In this document: one piece after another, positions 30,042-38,719 of the stretch
How positions within the stretch are numbered: position 1 is the stretch's first letter
How the letters are laid out: every line of letters starts with the position of its first letter
Assembly: GCF_001265075.1 (NCBI RefSeq)
Contig: NZ_LFKO01000002.1
Location: 142,152 to 206,151 of the forward strand
Origin: Salinicoccus sp. YB14-2
GTDB lineage: Bacteria; Bacillota; Bacilli; Staphylococcales; Salinicoccaceae
Direction: 5' to 3'
DNA: 64,000 bases
Made by a program: the position numbers and the translations under genes
Notes under the pieces: generated by a model
The model's database searches: none
Seen by the model: the letters and a program-made list of their open reading frames with translations, nothing else
Told to the model about the DNA's origin: nothing

Positions 30042-31145
30042 ATGACGACAGTAAATACTAAAAACATATATCGTGCAGATCAGGTAGGCAGTCTGCTGAG
30101 ACCAGAAAGAATCAAAGAAGCACGGAGGCAAGTTGAATCAGGTGAAATTACAAAAGAAGATTTAAAACAAATAGAGAATGAAGAAATAAAAAGGATCGTT
30201 GAAAGACAAAAGGAAGCTGGACTAGAAGCAGTGACTGATGGTGAATTCCGCAGAGCATGGTGGCATTTTGATTTTCTCGAAAACCTGACAGGCGTTGAAG
30301 GTTATTGGTCCGGTGACGGCATCCAGTTTAAAAACCAGCAGACGAAATCACGTGCAATCAAAGTGACGGGCAAACTCGACTTTGAAGATCATCCGTTTAT
30401 TGAAGATTTCAAGTTCCTTCAGGAACAGGCAGGCGAGCATACAGCGAAAGTGACGATTCCGAGCCCGAGCATGTTGCATTTCCGCGGTGAAGTAGATCCA
30501 AAAGCTTACCCGGATGAAGAAGTGTTTTTCAAAGACCTTGCATCAGCATATAAAAAGGGTATCCAGAAATTTTATGAAGCAGGGTGCAGATACCTTCAGC
30601 TCGACGACACTGCATGGGCTTATCTCTGTTCTGATGAACAGACGGAACAGTTGAAAGAAAAAGGGCTGAACCCGGATGATCTAGTAGAGAAATATTTGGA
30701 GACGATCAACGAGGCAGTATCCGGCCGTCCGGAGGATCTTAAGATTACAATGCACATCTGCCGCGGTAATTTCCGTTCGACATGGATTTCTTCAGGTGGA
30801 TACGAACCGGTGGCTGCTGAAATCTTCGGAAAACTCGACATTGATGGTTTTTTCCTTGAATATGACACGGAACGTGCCGGCGGGTTTGAACCGCTGCGCC
30901 ATGTTAAAAGAGATGACCTGACAATCGTCCTGGGACTTATTACTTCAAAACACGGTGCACTTGAAGATAAAGAAGAAGTGAAAAAACGTATTGAAGAAGC
31001 AAGTAAATATGTACCGCTTGATCAGCTGGCTCTCAGCCCGCAATGTGGTTTCGCCTCAACAGAAGAAGGCAACCTGCTGACAGAAGAGGAACAGTGGAAG
31101 AAGATTGAACATGTAGTCAGCATCGCGCGTGAAGTCTGGTCATAA
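30042..31145 (+). CDS. MetE_C-family methyltransferase (YxjG/YxjH-like)
   Basis: 367 residues: only the C-terminal catalytic barrel of cobalamin-independent methionine synthase, as in Bacillus YxjG/YxjH. It opens with RADQVGSLLRP; the zinc set is intact: H-x-C in TMHICRGNF (about 239), glutamate in FFLEYD (about 270) and cysteine in SPQCGFAS (about 330). The family moves a methyl group to a thiol, usually homocysteine; the donor is uncertain. ATG 30042 is used because GGAG sits eight bases upstream; a GTG at 30033 overlaps it. It is followed 38 bases later by an aromatic-acid-type transporter, suggesting the pair handles an imported substrate. Confidence 0.85.
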   Translation: MTTVNTKNIYRADQVGSLLRPERIKEARRQVESGEITKEDLKQIENEEIKRIVERQKEAGLEAVTDGEFRRAWWHFDFLENLTGVEGYWSGDGIQFKNQQTKSRAIKVTGKLDFEDHPFIEDFKFLQEQAGEHTAKVTIPSPSMLHFRGEVDPKAYPDEEVFFKDLASAYKKGIQKFYEAGCRYLQLDDTAWAYLCSDEQTEQLKEKGLNPDDLVEKYLETINEAVSGRPEDLKITMHICRGNFRSTWISSGGYEPVAAEIFGKLDIDGFFLEYDTERAGGFEPLRHVKRDDLTIVLGLITSKHGALEDKEEVKKRIEEASKYVPLDQLALSPQCGFASTEEGNLLTEEEQWKKIEHVVSIAREVWS

Positions 31146-31183
31146 TCATAACAATAAAATATTAATATCAGGAGGGGTCAGAC

Positions 31184-32527
31184 ATGCAGAAAGTGCAAGT
31201 GGAAGAAGCGATTGATAAAAGCCGCTTCAATAAGTTTCATCTGATTGTGTTTATATGGTGTTTCTTTGCCATCGCTTTTGACGGATTTGATATCGCATTA
31301 TACGGAATAGGATTGCCACATATGATGGAAGACTTCGGCTTGACTTCTGCAGCCGGCGGTGCTATCGGAAGTTACGCACTTGCCGGTATGATGCTCGGAA
31401 CTTTTGTACTCGGCTCCTTTTCAGACGTCATCGGCAGAAAACGTATACTGCTCATTTGTCTCGTACTGATCAGTGTATTCAATGCGCTTGCGGGACTGGC
31501 GACAAGTGCGACGATGTTCCTGGTATTCCGCTTTATCGGTTCCATCGGGATGGGCGGATTAATGCCGGTCGTAATTTCTTTTATGACAGAGTATTCTCCG
31601 AAGAAGAACAGGGCGATGACTGTCGCAGCAATGTACTGCGGCTATTCAATCGGTGCAATCGTCGCATCCATTACAGCGATGTACTTTATTGAGAGTCTTG
31701 GCTGGAGGTTCATGTATTTCCTCAGTGCATTGCCGCTTCTCGGGCTGCCGTTTATAATCAAGCAGTTCCCGGAATCCATCTCATACTATCTGCCGAGAGG
31801 GCATAAGAAGAAAGTGGCTGAAATTTTAAACCGTGCAAACCCTGAAGGCAATTATAATGAAACAGATGATTTTCTTTACACAACTGCTCAAAAAGGTTCG
31901 AAGGGACTGCCTGTCGGCAAACTGTTCAGCGATAACCGTTCGATTACGACAATCGCATTCTGGGTGATGGTCTTCAGCTGTCTGATGATGATCTATGGAT
32001 TGAATACATGGCTCCCGACGATGATGCAGGAATCCGGATTCAATGTCGCATCGAGTATGTCATTCATCATGATACTTGCAGTCGGCCAGATTATCGGATC
32101 GCTCACAGGCGGATATATGGTGGACCGTATCGGTCATAAAAATGTACTGCTGACGATGTATCTGATGGGCGCAATATGTTTTGTCGCACTCAGTGTCACG
32201 CAGCAGCCGGCTCTGATATACGTGCTGATTGCAATCGGCGGTGCATGTACAGGCGGTACACAGAACCTCGTCAATCCATACATCAGTGCTTTTTACCCGT
32301 CTGATATCAGGGGGACCGGACTCAGCATGGCAGTCGGAATCGGCAGGCTGGGTTCAATTACCGCGCCGATATTGATTGGCCTTGTTCTGATGACGAACCT
32401 CGAACCGCAGACAGCGTTCATGGCGTTTGCCATACCGAGTCTGCTCGGCGGTACTGCACTGCTGTTCGTCCGTGAAAGAGACGGGAAAACAGTGCAGTCA
32501 GGCACACCTGTTGCAAATGAAACGTAA
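31184..32527 (+). CDS. MFS transporter, aromatic acid:H+ symporter-like
   Basis: 447 residues, 12 predicted membrane helices. Signatures of the AAHS branch: FAIAFDGFDIALYGIGLPHMM in helix 1, the loop 2-3 motif GSFSDVIGRKR, RFIGSIGMGGLMPV, and WRFMYFLSALP. AAHS members import benzoate, 4-hydroxybenzoate or related acids; substrate here is unknown. GGAGGGG precedes the ATG. It forms an operon with the MetE-like methyltransferase and ends at a strong terminator. No aromatic ring-cleavage genes lie nearby. Confidence 0.85.
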   Translation: MQKVQVEEAIDKSRFNKFHLIVFIWCFFAIAFDGFDIALYGIGLPHMMEDFGLTSAAGGAIGSYALAGMMLGTFVLGSFSDVIGRKRILLICLVLISVFNALAGLATSATMFLVFRFIGSIGMGGLMPVVISFMTEYSPKKNRAMTVAAMYCGYSIGAIVASITAMYFIESLGWRFMYFLSALPLLGLPFIIKQFPESISYYLPRGHKKKVAEILNRANPEGNYNETDDFLYTTAQKGSKGLPVGKLFSDNRSITTIAFWVMVFSCLMMIYGLNTWLPTMMQESGFNVASSMSFIMILAVGQIIGSLTGGYMVDRIGHKNVLLTMYLMGAICFVALSVTQQPALIYVLIAIGGACTGGTQNLVNPYISAFYPSDIRGTGLSMAVGIGRLGSITAPILIGLVLMTNLEPQTAFMAFAIPSLLGGTALLFVRERDGKTVQSGTPVANET

Positions 32528-32533
32528 AATAAA

Positions 32534-32576
32534 AACCGGTCAATCTGACAAAATATCAGATTGACCGGTTATTTTA
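32534..32576 (+). terminator. Strong intrinsic terminator after the MFS gene
   Basis: A perfect 15-bp stem (32534-32548 with 32556-32570) is followed by a T-rich tail. Confidence 0.88.
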
Positions 32577-32598
32577 TTTGAATAATAAACTTCATCAC

Positions 32599-32629
32599 TT
32601 GCCTTGAAGCCGACTTCAAGGTATATACT
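32599..32629 (+). promoter_or_regulatory. MerR-type promoter/operator without a downstream gene
   Basis: TTGCCT (32599-32604) and TATACT (32624-32629) are 19 bases apart, the long spacer typical of MerR-controlled promoters. Between them CCTTGAAG (32602-32609) and CTTCAAGG (32614-32621) form a perfect 8-bp dyad. It points right, but the next plus-strand gene starts at 33947 and two minus-strand genes lie between. It would make RNA antisense to the glutaredoxin gene, or is a relic. Confidence 0.65.
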
Positions 32630-32668
32630 GAAAATATCAAAAAATTACCGGTACAATTTAACTAAGTA

Positions 32669-32902
32669 TTAGTACATCGCCTGAATGACTTCTTCCGGCT
32701 TAAAACCTGAAATCACTTTGCCGTTGATGATCGTCTGTGGAACGGTGAATTTTTTGGTTTTAGCGATAAGTTGCACGACAGAGACCGGATTGATATCAAT
32801 ATTGATTTCCTTATAAGGTTCATTTAAGGAGTTTAAAAGATCTTTTGCCATGCTGCATACCGGACAGGTCGCCGATGTGTATATGATTGTTGTCTGTGAC
32901 AT
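32669..32902 (-). CDS. Glutaredoxin-family protein
   Basis: 77 residues, a single thioredoxin fold. The redox motif CPVC (13-16) and the cis-proline loop TVPQTIING (about 53) are present, followed by GFKPEEV. It likely exchanges electrons with thiols or acts as an NrdH-like donor; partner unknown. It lies 21 bases downstream of the SDR gene on the same strand, so the two are probably one operon. Confidence 0.85.
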   Translation of the reverse strand: MSQTTIIYTSATCPVCSMAKDLLNSLNEPYKEINIDINPVSVVQLIAKTKKFTVPQTIINGKVISGFKPEEVIQAMY

Positions 32903-32923
32903 TAGTGTCGTCCTCTTTTCATT

Positions 32924-33772
32924 TTATCTTTCCATGAATGTATTCAGATTCAATTCATCCATTGTATCTCTGATGAGCTGTTTCCTCACATAATAACTTT
33001 TCCCATGCGGTTTCAAAGGGATATCCTTTCCGACATGCATGTAGTGTCCGGCATACTTTTCTTTATCACGGACGGCGAGTATTGTGGATTCCGCACCTCC
33101 TGCCGGCGTCTGGAAAAATGGTGTGAGCACGCCGTAGACAAGTCTGCCGAACTTTTCGTTTTGCGGTGTCTTCCCGAGATTGGTTGAAACTGCACCTGGA
33201 TGCACAGCCGTTACATGGAGGCCCACATCGCTGAACCGTTCATGCAGCTCCTGCATGAAGTAAAGTGTCGCAAGTTTAGAGCGGCCGTACAGATTCATGG
33301 GATTACCGTTACCCGTAAAGTAATTTCGCCCAAGTGTCGTGAACGCATAGGCATTGGAAGAAACGATGACAATCTGTTTTGTTTTACTGTTCATCACCAG
33401 TCTGAACAGATGGTGGGTGAGGAGATAATGACCGATATAGTTGGTGGCCATCATCATTTCAAAACCATCTTTTGTTGTCTTTTTTGAGAGGGAAACGACA
33501 CCTGCATTATTAATCAGACAGTCGATCTTTTCATACTTCAATTGAATGGTATCAATTGCTGTCTGTACACTGACGAGATTGGACAGGTCACATTCGACAA
33601 TATCTATACAAAGATTTTCATGTTTTTCAAGAAGTTCATCTTTAAAATTTTCAGCTTTTTCAACATTTCTTACAAGCAGGATAATCTTATCGAAATCGCC
33701 CGCAAGCCGTGCTGATGTTGCTTTGCCGATGCCGGAAGTCGCACCTGTAATCGCCAGGGTTCTATCTTTCAT
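32924..33772 (-). CDS. Short-chain dehydrogenase/reductase
   Basis: 282 residues. The Rossmann motif TGATSGIGKAT (9-19), the NNAG motif (about 88), a serine in IVVSSNAYAF (about 135) and the catalytic YGRSKLA (Tyr-x3-Lys, about 160) are all there. Overall it resembles the retinol dehydrogenase-like/oxidoreductase branch with a C-terminal extension. Cofactor NAD(P)H; substrate unknown. First gene of a pair with the glutaredoxin; GGAG-type site upstream of the ATG. Confidence 0.88.
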   Translation of the reverse strand: MKDRTLAITGATSGIGKATSARLAGDFDKIILLVRNVEKAENFKDELLEKHENLCIDIVECDLSNLVSVQTAIDTIQLKYEKIDCLINNAGVVSLSKKTTKDGFEMMMATNYIGHYLLTHHLFRLVMNSKTKQIVIVSSNAYAFTTLGRNYFTGNGNPMNLYGRSKLATLYFMQELHERFSDVGLHVTAVHPGAVSTNLGKTPQNEKFGRLVYGVLTPFFQTPAGGAESTILAVRDKEKYAGHYMHVGKDIPLKPHGKSYYVRKQLIRDTMDELNLNTFMER

Positions 33773-33946
33773 CGAAAGTCTCCTTTTAAACGTATATGGA
33801 TTTATTCCATTAATTATATCACTCCAAAGGCAGTTATCAATTATCCTTTGCTCATTAAAGCGCTGATGTCACAATCATTGAATAGCACCTCCATATTACG
33901 GGTATCTATAAGTATGAGAAACGCATTTAAAATAGGAGGTGCACGA

Positions 33947-35131
33947 ATGAAGACACATTTTCGCCTGATTGTTCTGGGCGGCGGTGCGGGTGGTATTTCT
34001 ACTGCAAGCCGTATACTGAGTAAAAAGAAAGCGCTCGAAAATGAAGTGCTTATTATAGAACCGGGTGATTATCACTTTTTCCAGCCGGGCTGGCCGCTGG
34101 TTGGAAGTGGGGAAGTAAACCTGGAAGCGACGAAAAAAGAAACGGAAAAGGTCATACCAAAAGGTGCCAGATGGATGAAAGCAGTTGTCGATTCAGTCGA
34201 TCCTGTAAAGCGTGAAGTAAAAGCGGGCGGCAAAACGGTAAGTTATGATTTCATGATTGTTGCGCTCGGCCTTGAACTGGATTATGAAGCAATCAAGGGA
34301 GCGGAGAAATCTCTTGGAAAAAACGGTGTATGTACGAACTATCTTTATAACTATGTGGAGTATACGTATGAATCCCTGAAAAATACGACCGGAGGTAATA
34401 TTTTAGTCACAAAGTCGCAATCGCTCATAAAGGGCGGCGTATCGGCTGAAAACTCATTGTTTACGATGGATGACTTCATGAAGAAACATGACCGTGATGT
34501 GGATATCATCTTCAGAACAGGACGTTCTGAAATATTTGAAGTGAAAAAGTACAGTGACAGTCTGGTTGAGCAGCTTGAAGCGAAAAATATCGATTATAAA
34601 TTGAACGAGGAACTTGTAGAAGTAAACGGTGAAGAGAAAGAAGCGGTATTCAAAAACCATGAAACCGGAGAAACGCATACTGTGCCGTTCGAAATGCTGG
34701 TCATCACACCGCCGATGCATGGGCCGAGCGCCTTGAAAGGTTCAGGTCTGCTGGACGATGAGGGCTGGGTGGACGTCGATAAACACACCATGATGCATAA
34801 CACTTATACGACAGTATTTTCACTCGGTGATGCTTCAAATCTGCCGACTGTAAAGATGGGCGGTGCAGTGAGGCAGCAGCTGCCGATTCTGGTCGACAAT
34901 CTTATCCAGCGTATGGATGATGATGATCCGACACATATTTATGACGGGAAGACGGCATGTCCAATCGCGACAGGATACGGCGAGTTGATCTTAGCCGAAT
35001 TTGGATACAATAAAATACCGAAAGAAACGACTTTCCTGGATCAGTCCGACGATAAGAAGCTCTTTTATCAGTTCAAGAAGAATATGCTGCCGATCATGTA
35101 CTGGTATGGCATGCTGAACGGAAAGTCATAA
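33947..35131 (+). CDS. SQR-like FAD-dependent oxidoreductase lacking the central cysteine
   Basis: 394 residues from ATG 33947, which has AGGAGGTG (33934-33941). The earlier frame from 33848 is ignored. FAD fold LGGGAGGISTASR, FFQPGWPLVGSG, FMIVALGLELDY and a second FAD motif with SLGDAS match sulfide:quinone oxidoreductase. Of the three SQR cysteines, those equal to Cys128 (Cys129, GVCTNY) and Cys356 (Cys338, ACPIATGYG) are present. The middle one, normally in a K-C-A-G-A-P-Q-K motif, is missing: the segment reads SLIKGGVSAENS. It may still be membrane-associated via the C-terminal hydrophobic end. Function is therefore uncertain. Confidence 0.82.
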   Translation: MKTHFRLIVLGGGAGGISTASRILSKKKALENEVLIIEPGDYHFFQPGWPLVGSGEVNLEATKKETEKVIPKGARWMKAVVDSVDPVKREVKAGGKTVSYDFMIVALGLELDYEAIKGAEKSLGKNGVCTNYLYNYVEYTYESLKNTTGGNILVTKSQSLIKGGVSAENSLFTMDDFMKKHDRDVDIIFRTGRSEIFEVKKYSDSLVEQLEAKNIDYKLNEELVEVNGEEKEAVFKNHETGETHTVPFEMLVITPPMHGPSALKGSGLLDDEGWVDVDKHTMMHNTYTTVFSLGDASNLPTVKMGGAVRQQLPILVDNLIQRMDDDDPTHIYDGKTACPIATGYGELILAEFGYNKIPKETTFLDQSDDKKLFYQFKKNMLPIMYWYGMLNGKS

Positions 35132-35138
35132 AAATCGG

Positions 35139-35175
35139 AAGGATGGTGCTGTTGATGTACAGTATCATCCTTTTT
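35139..35175 (+). terminator. Intrinsic terminator after SQR-like gene
   Basis: AAGGATGGTGCTGT (35139-35152) pairs with ACAGTATCATCCTT (35159-35172), with two G-U pairs, then T residues. Confidence 0.75.
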
Positions 35176-35258
35176 ATCATATTTTAATAAATGACCAATC
35201 ATAATTTAATAGTATATGGATACGATGGTGTCAAAGTGATGACTGGAGGCACTGTCGT

Positions 35259-36719
35259 ATGAAACAAAAACTGTTATTTATTATTTTATTTGCCGTAATG
35301 ATTTTATCCGGGTGCACAGAGGGGAAAGCTGTAAACAAAGAGGATGAGACACTCCTAGATCATGAAGACAAAGCTGCTCAAGTGGATATTGAAAGGTATG
35401 AAAACGGCAGTATCCAGCTGGCAGAAGACATTGAGATTGAGAAGTATGACGGTGCACCTGCCGATACATATGATGTAGTGTACACTTTGGACGAAGTGAT
35501 GACTCTGGCCATTGACAGTGTGCTTTCCAAAGAGGAAATGACACCCTTGCTGGATCAGCTGGATGAACATCATATTACAGCGACATTTTTCACTTCTCCT
35601 GAGCAATTGGATATGTATCCAGAAGGGGCGGAAGAAATAATCAAACGGGGACACACAATCGAAAATCATGCTTTGTACGGCATGAACTTGGATGGACTTG
35701 AATATGAAGAAATTTATCATAGAATAGCAATGACGAATGAGAAGATTGAAGCGGCGACAGGGGGTACAGCTGAATATGCACTCGCAAAAAATAATGATAA
35801 TAAAGACCTGAACAACGTTCTTGCCCAGCTGGATATGACAGGCGCCGTCCTACCTGTTTCAGAATTGAAAGCGTCGGAAGATGAAGAGAAGTTAAGGAAC
35901 AATATTAAAAAATCCATCGCCCGCGGCGGCGTACTGTCAATGAATCCAGAAGACGCTTCATTGATACCTTATTTGAAGGCGGCGGCTGAAGAAGTGAACT
36001 TTGAATTCGTTACATTGGATAAATTAGTGTCTGCAGATGAAGGCAGAAAAGATTTCTCTGAGATTGAGGGTGCGAATGCGATACAGTTGAATTCCAATAC
36101 GAGCAATGCCCAGACGCATCTTCATTACCAGCAGGCGACCACCGAAAAGGAAGTGGCGCTGACTTTTGATGACTGGGCGAGTGAAGCAATGGTGCTGGAA
36201 GTACTGGACATACTTGATCGGTATGATATTCAGTCGACATTCTATTTGAAGTCCGAGAAGATACAGGAGAACCCGAATCTTGCGAGATTATTAATAGAGC
36301 GGGGACATGAAGTCGCAAATCATACACATTCCCATCCGGATACGACAACATTGACAGCTGAAGCGCTCCAGGAAGATGTGTATCATGCACACAAAATAAT
36401 TACAGAAGCCATCCAGGAACAGCCGGCCCTTTATTTCCGTCCGCCGTTTGGAAGAATCGATGATGAAGGCTCGAATGCGATTGCTGCGATGGGATATGAA
36501 GCGATAAGCATGTACGATATCTCATCCTATGACTGGAATGATATGTATACTGAACAGGAAGTCATCGATCGTGTCATGACGAATGTCCAGCCGGGGAGTG
36601 TGATAGTCATGCATATTCTGGATGATATCCATACACCGTCCGTTCTTGATGATGTGATTGAAGCACTTCAGACGGAAGGTTATGAATTTGTTCTGACATC
36701 CGAATGGCTGAATGAGTAG
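35259..36719 (+). CDS. Lipoprotein with two polysaccharide deacetylase-like domains
   Basis: 486 residues. A signal peptide ends in the lipobox LSGC (cysteine near 19), so it is anchored on the outer face of the membrane. Residues about 65-265 look like a degenerate NodB domain (TATFFTSPEQL, RGHTIENHALYG) without the metal triad. Residues about 298-486 are a full CE4 domain: TFDD (about 302), NHTHSHPD with the metal histidines (about 354), YFRPPFG and VIVMHILDD. CE4 enzymes N-deacetylate peptidoglycan or other sugars. The usual TFDDG glycine is tryptophan here. Monocistronic. Confidence 0.86.
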   Translation: MKQKLLFIILFAVMILSGCTEGKAVNKEDETLLDHEDKAAQVDIERYENGSIQLAEDIEIEKYDGAPADTYDVVYTLDEVMTLAIDSVLSKEEMTPLLDQLDEHHITATFFTSPEQLDMYPEGAEEIIKRGHTIENHALYGMNLDGLEYEEIYHRIAMTNEKIEAATGGTAEYALAKNNDNKDLNNVLAQLDMTGAVLPVSELKASEDEEKLRNNIKKSIARGGVLSMNPEDASLIPYLKAAAEEVNFEFVTLDKLVSADEGRKDFSEIEGANAIQLNSNTSNAQTHLHYQQATTEKEVALTFDDWASEAMVLEVLDILDRYDIQSTFYLKSEKIQENPNLARLLIERGHEVANHTHSHPDTTTLTAEALQEDVYHAHKIITEAIQEQPALYFRPPFGRIDDEGSNAIAAMGYEAISMYDISSYDWNDMYTEQEVIDRVMTNVQPGSVIVMHILDDIHTPSVLDDVIEALQTEGYEFVLTSEWLNE

Positions 36720-36727
36720 AATAAAAG

Positions 36728-36764
36728 CCCTGAACAGATTAATTTCTGATCAGAGCTTTTAAAT
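36728..36764. terminator. Imperfect bidirectional terminator
   Basis: AAAGCCCTGAACAGA and TCTGATCAGAGCTTTT form a long stem with two mismatches between the convergent deacetylase and mqo genes. Confidence 0.65.
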
Positions 36765-36768
36765 ATGA

Positions 36769-38247
36769 TTACAGATTCAATTTCTGATTGCTGGATTCTC
36801 TTATTTCTTGAAGCAGCTCACTGTCATGAATCAATGATTGACCGTAAGATGGGATCATTTCTTTCAGTTTATCATCCCACTTATCGATATATTGAGAGAA
36901 GTTATTCTCCAGTACTTCCAAAGCAACAGATACAGAAACTGAAGCACCCGGTGATTCACCAAGCATCGCAATGACGGAATCATCTTCAGAGTGGACGATC
37001 TCAGTACCGAACTGGATGAATCCGCGTCCGTGTTCTTCTGTGTCTTTAATGACCTGAACACGTTTACCGGCAAGTTCAAGATCCCAGTCTTCATCTTTTG
37101 CATCCGGCACGAATTTACGGAGTTCTTCCATACGATCTGATTTATCCATCATCACCTGCTGGATGGAATATTGAATCAGTGACAGGTTTTTGAGGCCTGC
37201 AGAAGCAAGTGTCAAAATATTATCCTTGTTCACGGATTTGAAAAGGTCCGTATTTGATCCGTATTTCAGGAACTTGGGTCCGATCGCAGCAAACGGTCCA
37301 AAGAGCAGGCTGTCTTTACCTTTGAGGTAACGCCTGTCCAGGTGAGGCACTGTCATCGGCGGTGTGCCTTCAGGCTCCTTACCGTATACTTTCACATCGT
37401 GGCGGCTGACGACTTCCGGGTTGTTACAGACAAGGAAAGCACCGGTAATCGGGAAGCCGCCAAGATTTTTACTCTCGGGGATTTTAGTTTTTTGAAGCAT
37501 AGGGATTGCATTACCCCCCGCACCGACAATGATATAATCGGTCACGTGGAACTCCCTTGCGCCTGTTTCCAGGTTGTGTACTTCAACTTCCCATTTTGAG
37601 TTATCCAGTCTTCTGAAGGAGACCACTTCATGATTGAAGTGAATTTCTGCCGATTTATGTGCACTGATATTTTTCGCAAGTTTACGTGTCAGTTCCCCGA
37701 AACTTACATCTGTTCCGCTGTCCATCTTACTTGCAGCGATTGTATCTCCGGCATCTCTGCCTTCCATCATCAACGGGATCCATTCTTTGATCGTTTCCGG
37801 ATCTTCAGAGTATTCCATCCCTTCAAACATTTTAAATGCAGACATGGCTTCAAAACGTTTCTTCAGGAAGTTGACATTTTTCTCACCTTGTACAAAACTC
37901 AAGTGGGGCAGGGGTTTTATAAATTCATCCGGATTCTGAATTTGTCCAGACTCGACAAGATAGCCCCAGAACTGTTTGGATACTTCAAACTGTTCATTGA
38001 TGACCTTTGCCGTATCGATATTGATTGAACCGTCAGCCTGTTCGACAGTGTAGTTCAGTTCACACAGTGCAGCATGGCCGGTACCTGCATTATTTCTTTC
38101 ATTGGAGCTTTCAATTGCCGGCTGATCCAGTCTTTCAAAAATTTTAATATTCCAATCAGGTTCAACATTTTTAATAAATGAAGCAAATGTGGTACTTAAA
38201 ATACCCGCTCCAATAAGGAGCACACTTTTTGGCTTGTTATTACTCAT
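36769..38247 (-). CDS. mqo: Malate:quinone oxidoreductase
   Basis: 492 residues. The FAD fold VLLIGAGILSTTFASF near the N-terminus, NERNNAGTGHAALCELNYT, GAGGNAIPMLQ and a final FGTEIVHSEDDSVIAMLGESPGASVSVS identify Mqo, a membrane-associated enzyme passing electrons from malate to menaquinone. Of two in-frame ATGs, 38253 is one base from the AGAAGG site, so 38247 is preferred. It complements citZ, icd and malic enzyme in the window. Transcribed toward the deacetylase gene. Confidence 0.94.
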   Translation of the reverse strand: MSNNKPKSVLLIGAGILSTTFASFIKNVEPDWNIKIFERLDQPAIESSNERNNAGTGHAALCELNYTVEQADGSINIDTAKVINEQFEVSKQFWGYLVESGQIQNPDEFIKPLPHLSFVQGEKNVNFLKKRFEAMSAFKMFEGMEYSEDPETIKEWIPLMMEGRDAGDTIAASKMDSGTDVSFGELTRKLAKNISAHKSAEIHFNHEVVSFRRLDNSKWEVEVHNLETGAREFHVTDYIIVGAGGNAIPMLQKTKIPESKNLGGFPITGAFLVCNNPEVVSRHDVKVYGKEPEGTPPMTVPHLDRRYLKGKDSLLFGPFAAIGPKFLKYGSNTDLFKSVNKDNILTLASAGLKNLSLIQYSIQQVMMDKSDRMEELRKFVPDAKDEDWDLELAGKRVQVIKDTEEHGRGFIQFGTEIVHSEDDSVIAMLGESPGASVSVSVALEVLENNFSQYIDKWDDKLKEMIPSYGQSLIHDSELLQEIRESSNQKLNL

Positions 38248-38285
38248 ACTCATTCCTTCTTTCTAAAAGATGTTACTTTGTTAAT

Positions 38286-38313
38286 ATCATACCAATATTC
38301 TTGTCGGATTCAA
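38286..38313 (-). promoter_or_regulatory. Probable mqo promoter
   Basis: On the minus strand TTGAAT (38313-38308), a 16-base spacer and TATGAT (38291-38286). Confidence 0.55.
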
Positions 38314-38407
38314 AAAGATTTTTAATTTATTGTCTAATCTAAGAACTTCCATTAACAATCTATCAGCGGCTGACCTCTCATATTTCTAGAAATGCCATAA
38401 TGACAAT

Positions 38408-38650
38408 ATGAATCTAAGCATGCATGAAGAGCAGAAGAGTGAACGTATTTTTTGTGCACTTAGTATTGTAGAAATAGAATATATTCTACTAACTGATCAA
38501 GGTAATAGCGTAGAGTATACTTCCGTTAAAAATATCCATAATGAAAATCAGTTAAGCGAAACCGCTGTTATAATGAGTCATTCATCACTATTCTCCAGTT
38601 TCAAAAGGAACAGACTCCTCCATGATATTGAACTGGAGGAGTTAAATTGA
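38408..38650 (+). CDS. Doubtful small ORF in the mqo-sgrR gap
   Basis: 80 residues, no recognisable domain and no good ribosome site before ATG 38408. Its only support is that its end carries GGAGGAG (38635-38641), placed five bases before a TTG at 38647 that overlaps its stop (TTGA) and opens a 33-residue hydrophobic-ended peptide to 38748. This looks like translational coupling, but could be chance. The rest of the 466-base gap 38254-38719 shows only the mqo promoter. Confidence 0.25.
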   Translation: MNLSMHEEQKSERIFCALSIVEIEYILLTDQGNSVEYTSVKNIHNENQLSETAVIMSHSSLFSSFKRNRLLHDIELEELN

Positions 38651-38719
38651 GCAGGAAATATAAAAATGAAGTTGGTCATACTAACCCAGCCAGCATCATA
38701 TATTTTTCATGTAATTATT

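Noticed and set aside
33860-33946. CstR/CsoR-type operator before the SQR-like gene
   Set aside because: Only one half-site like GGGTAT is visible; no matching inverted half.
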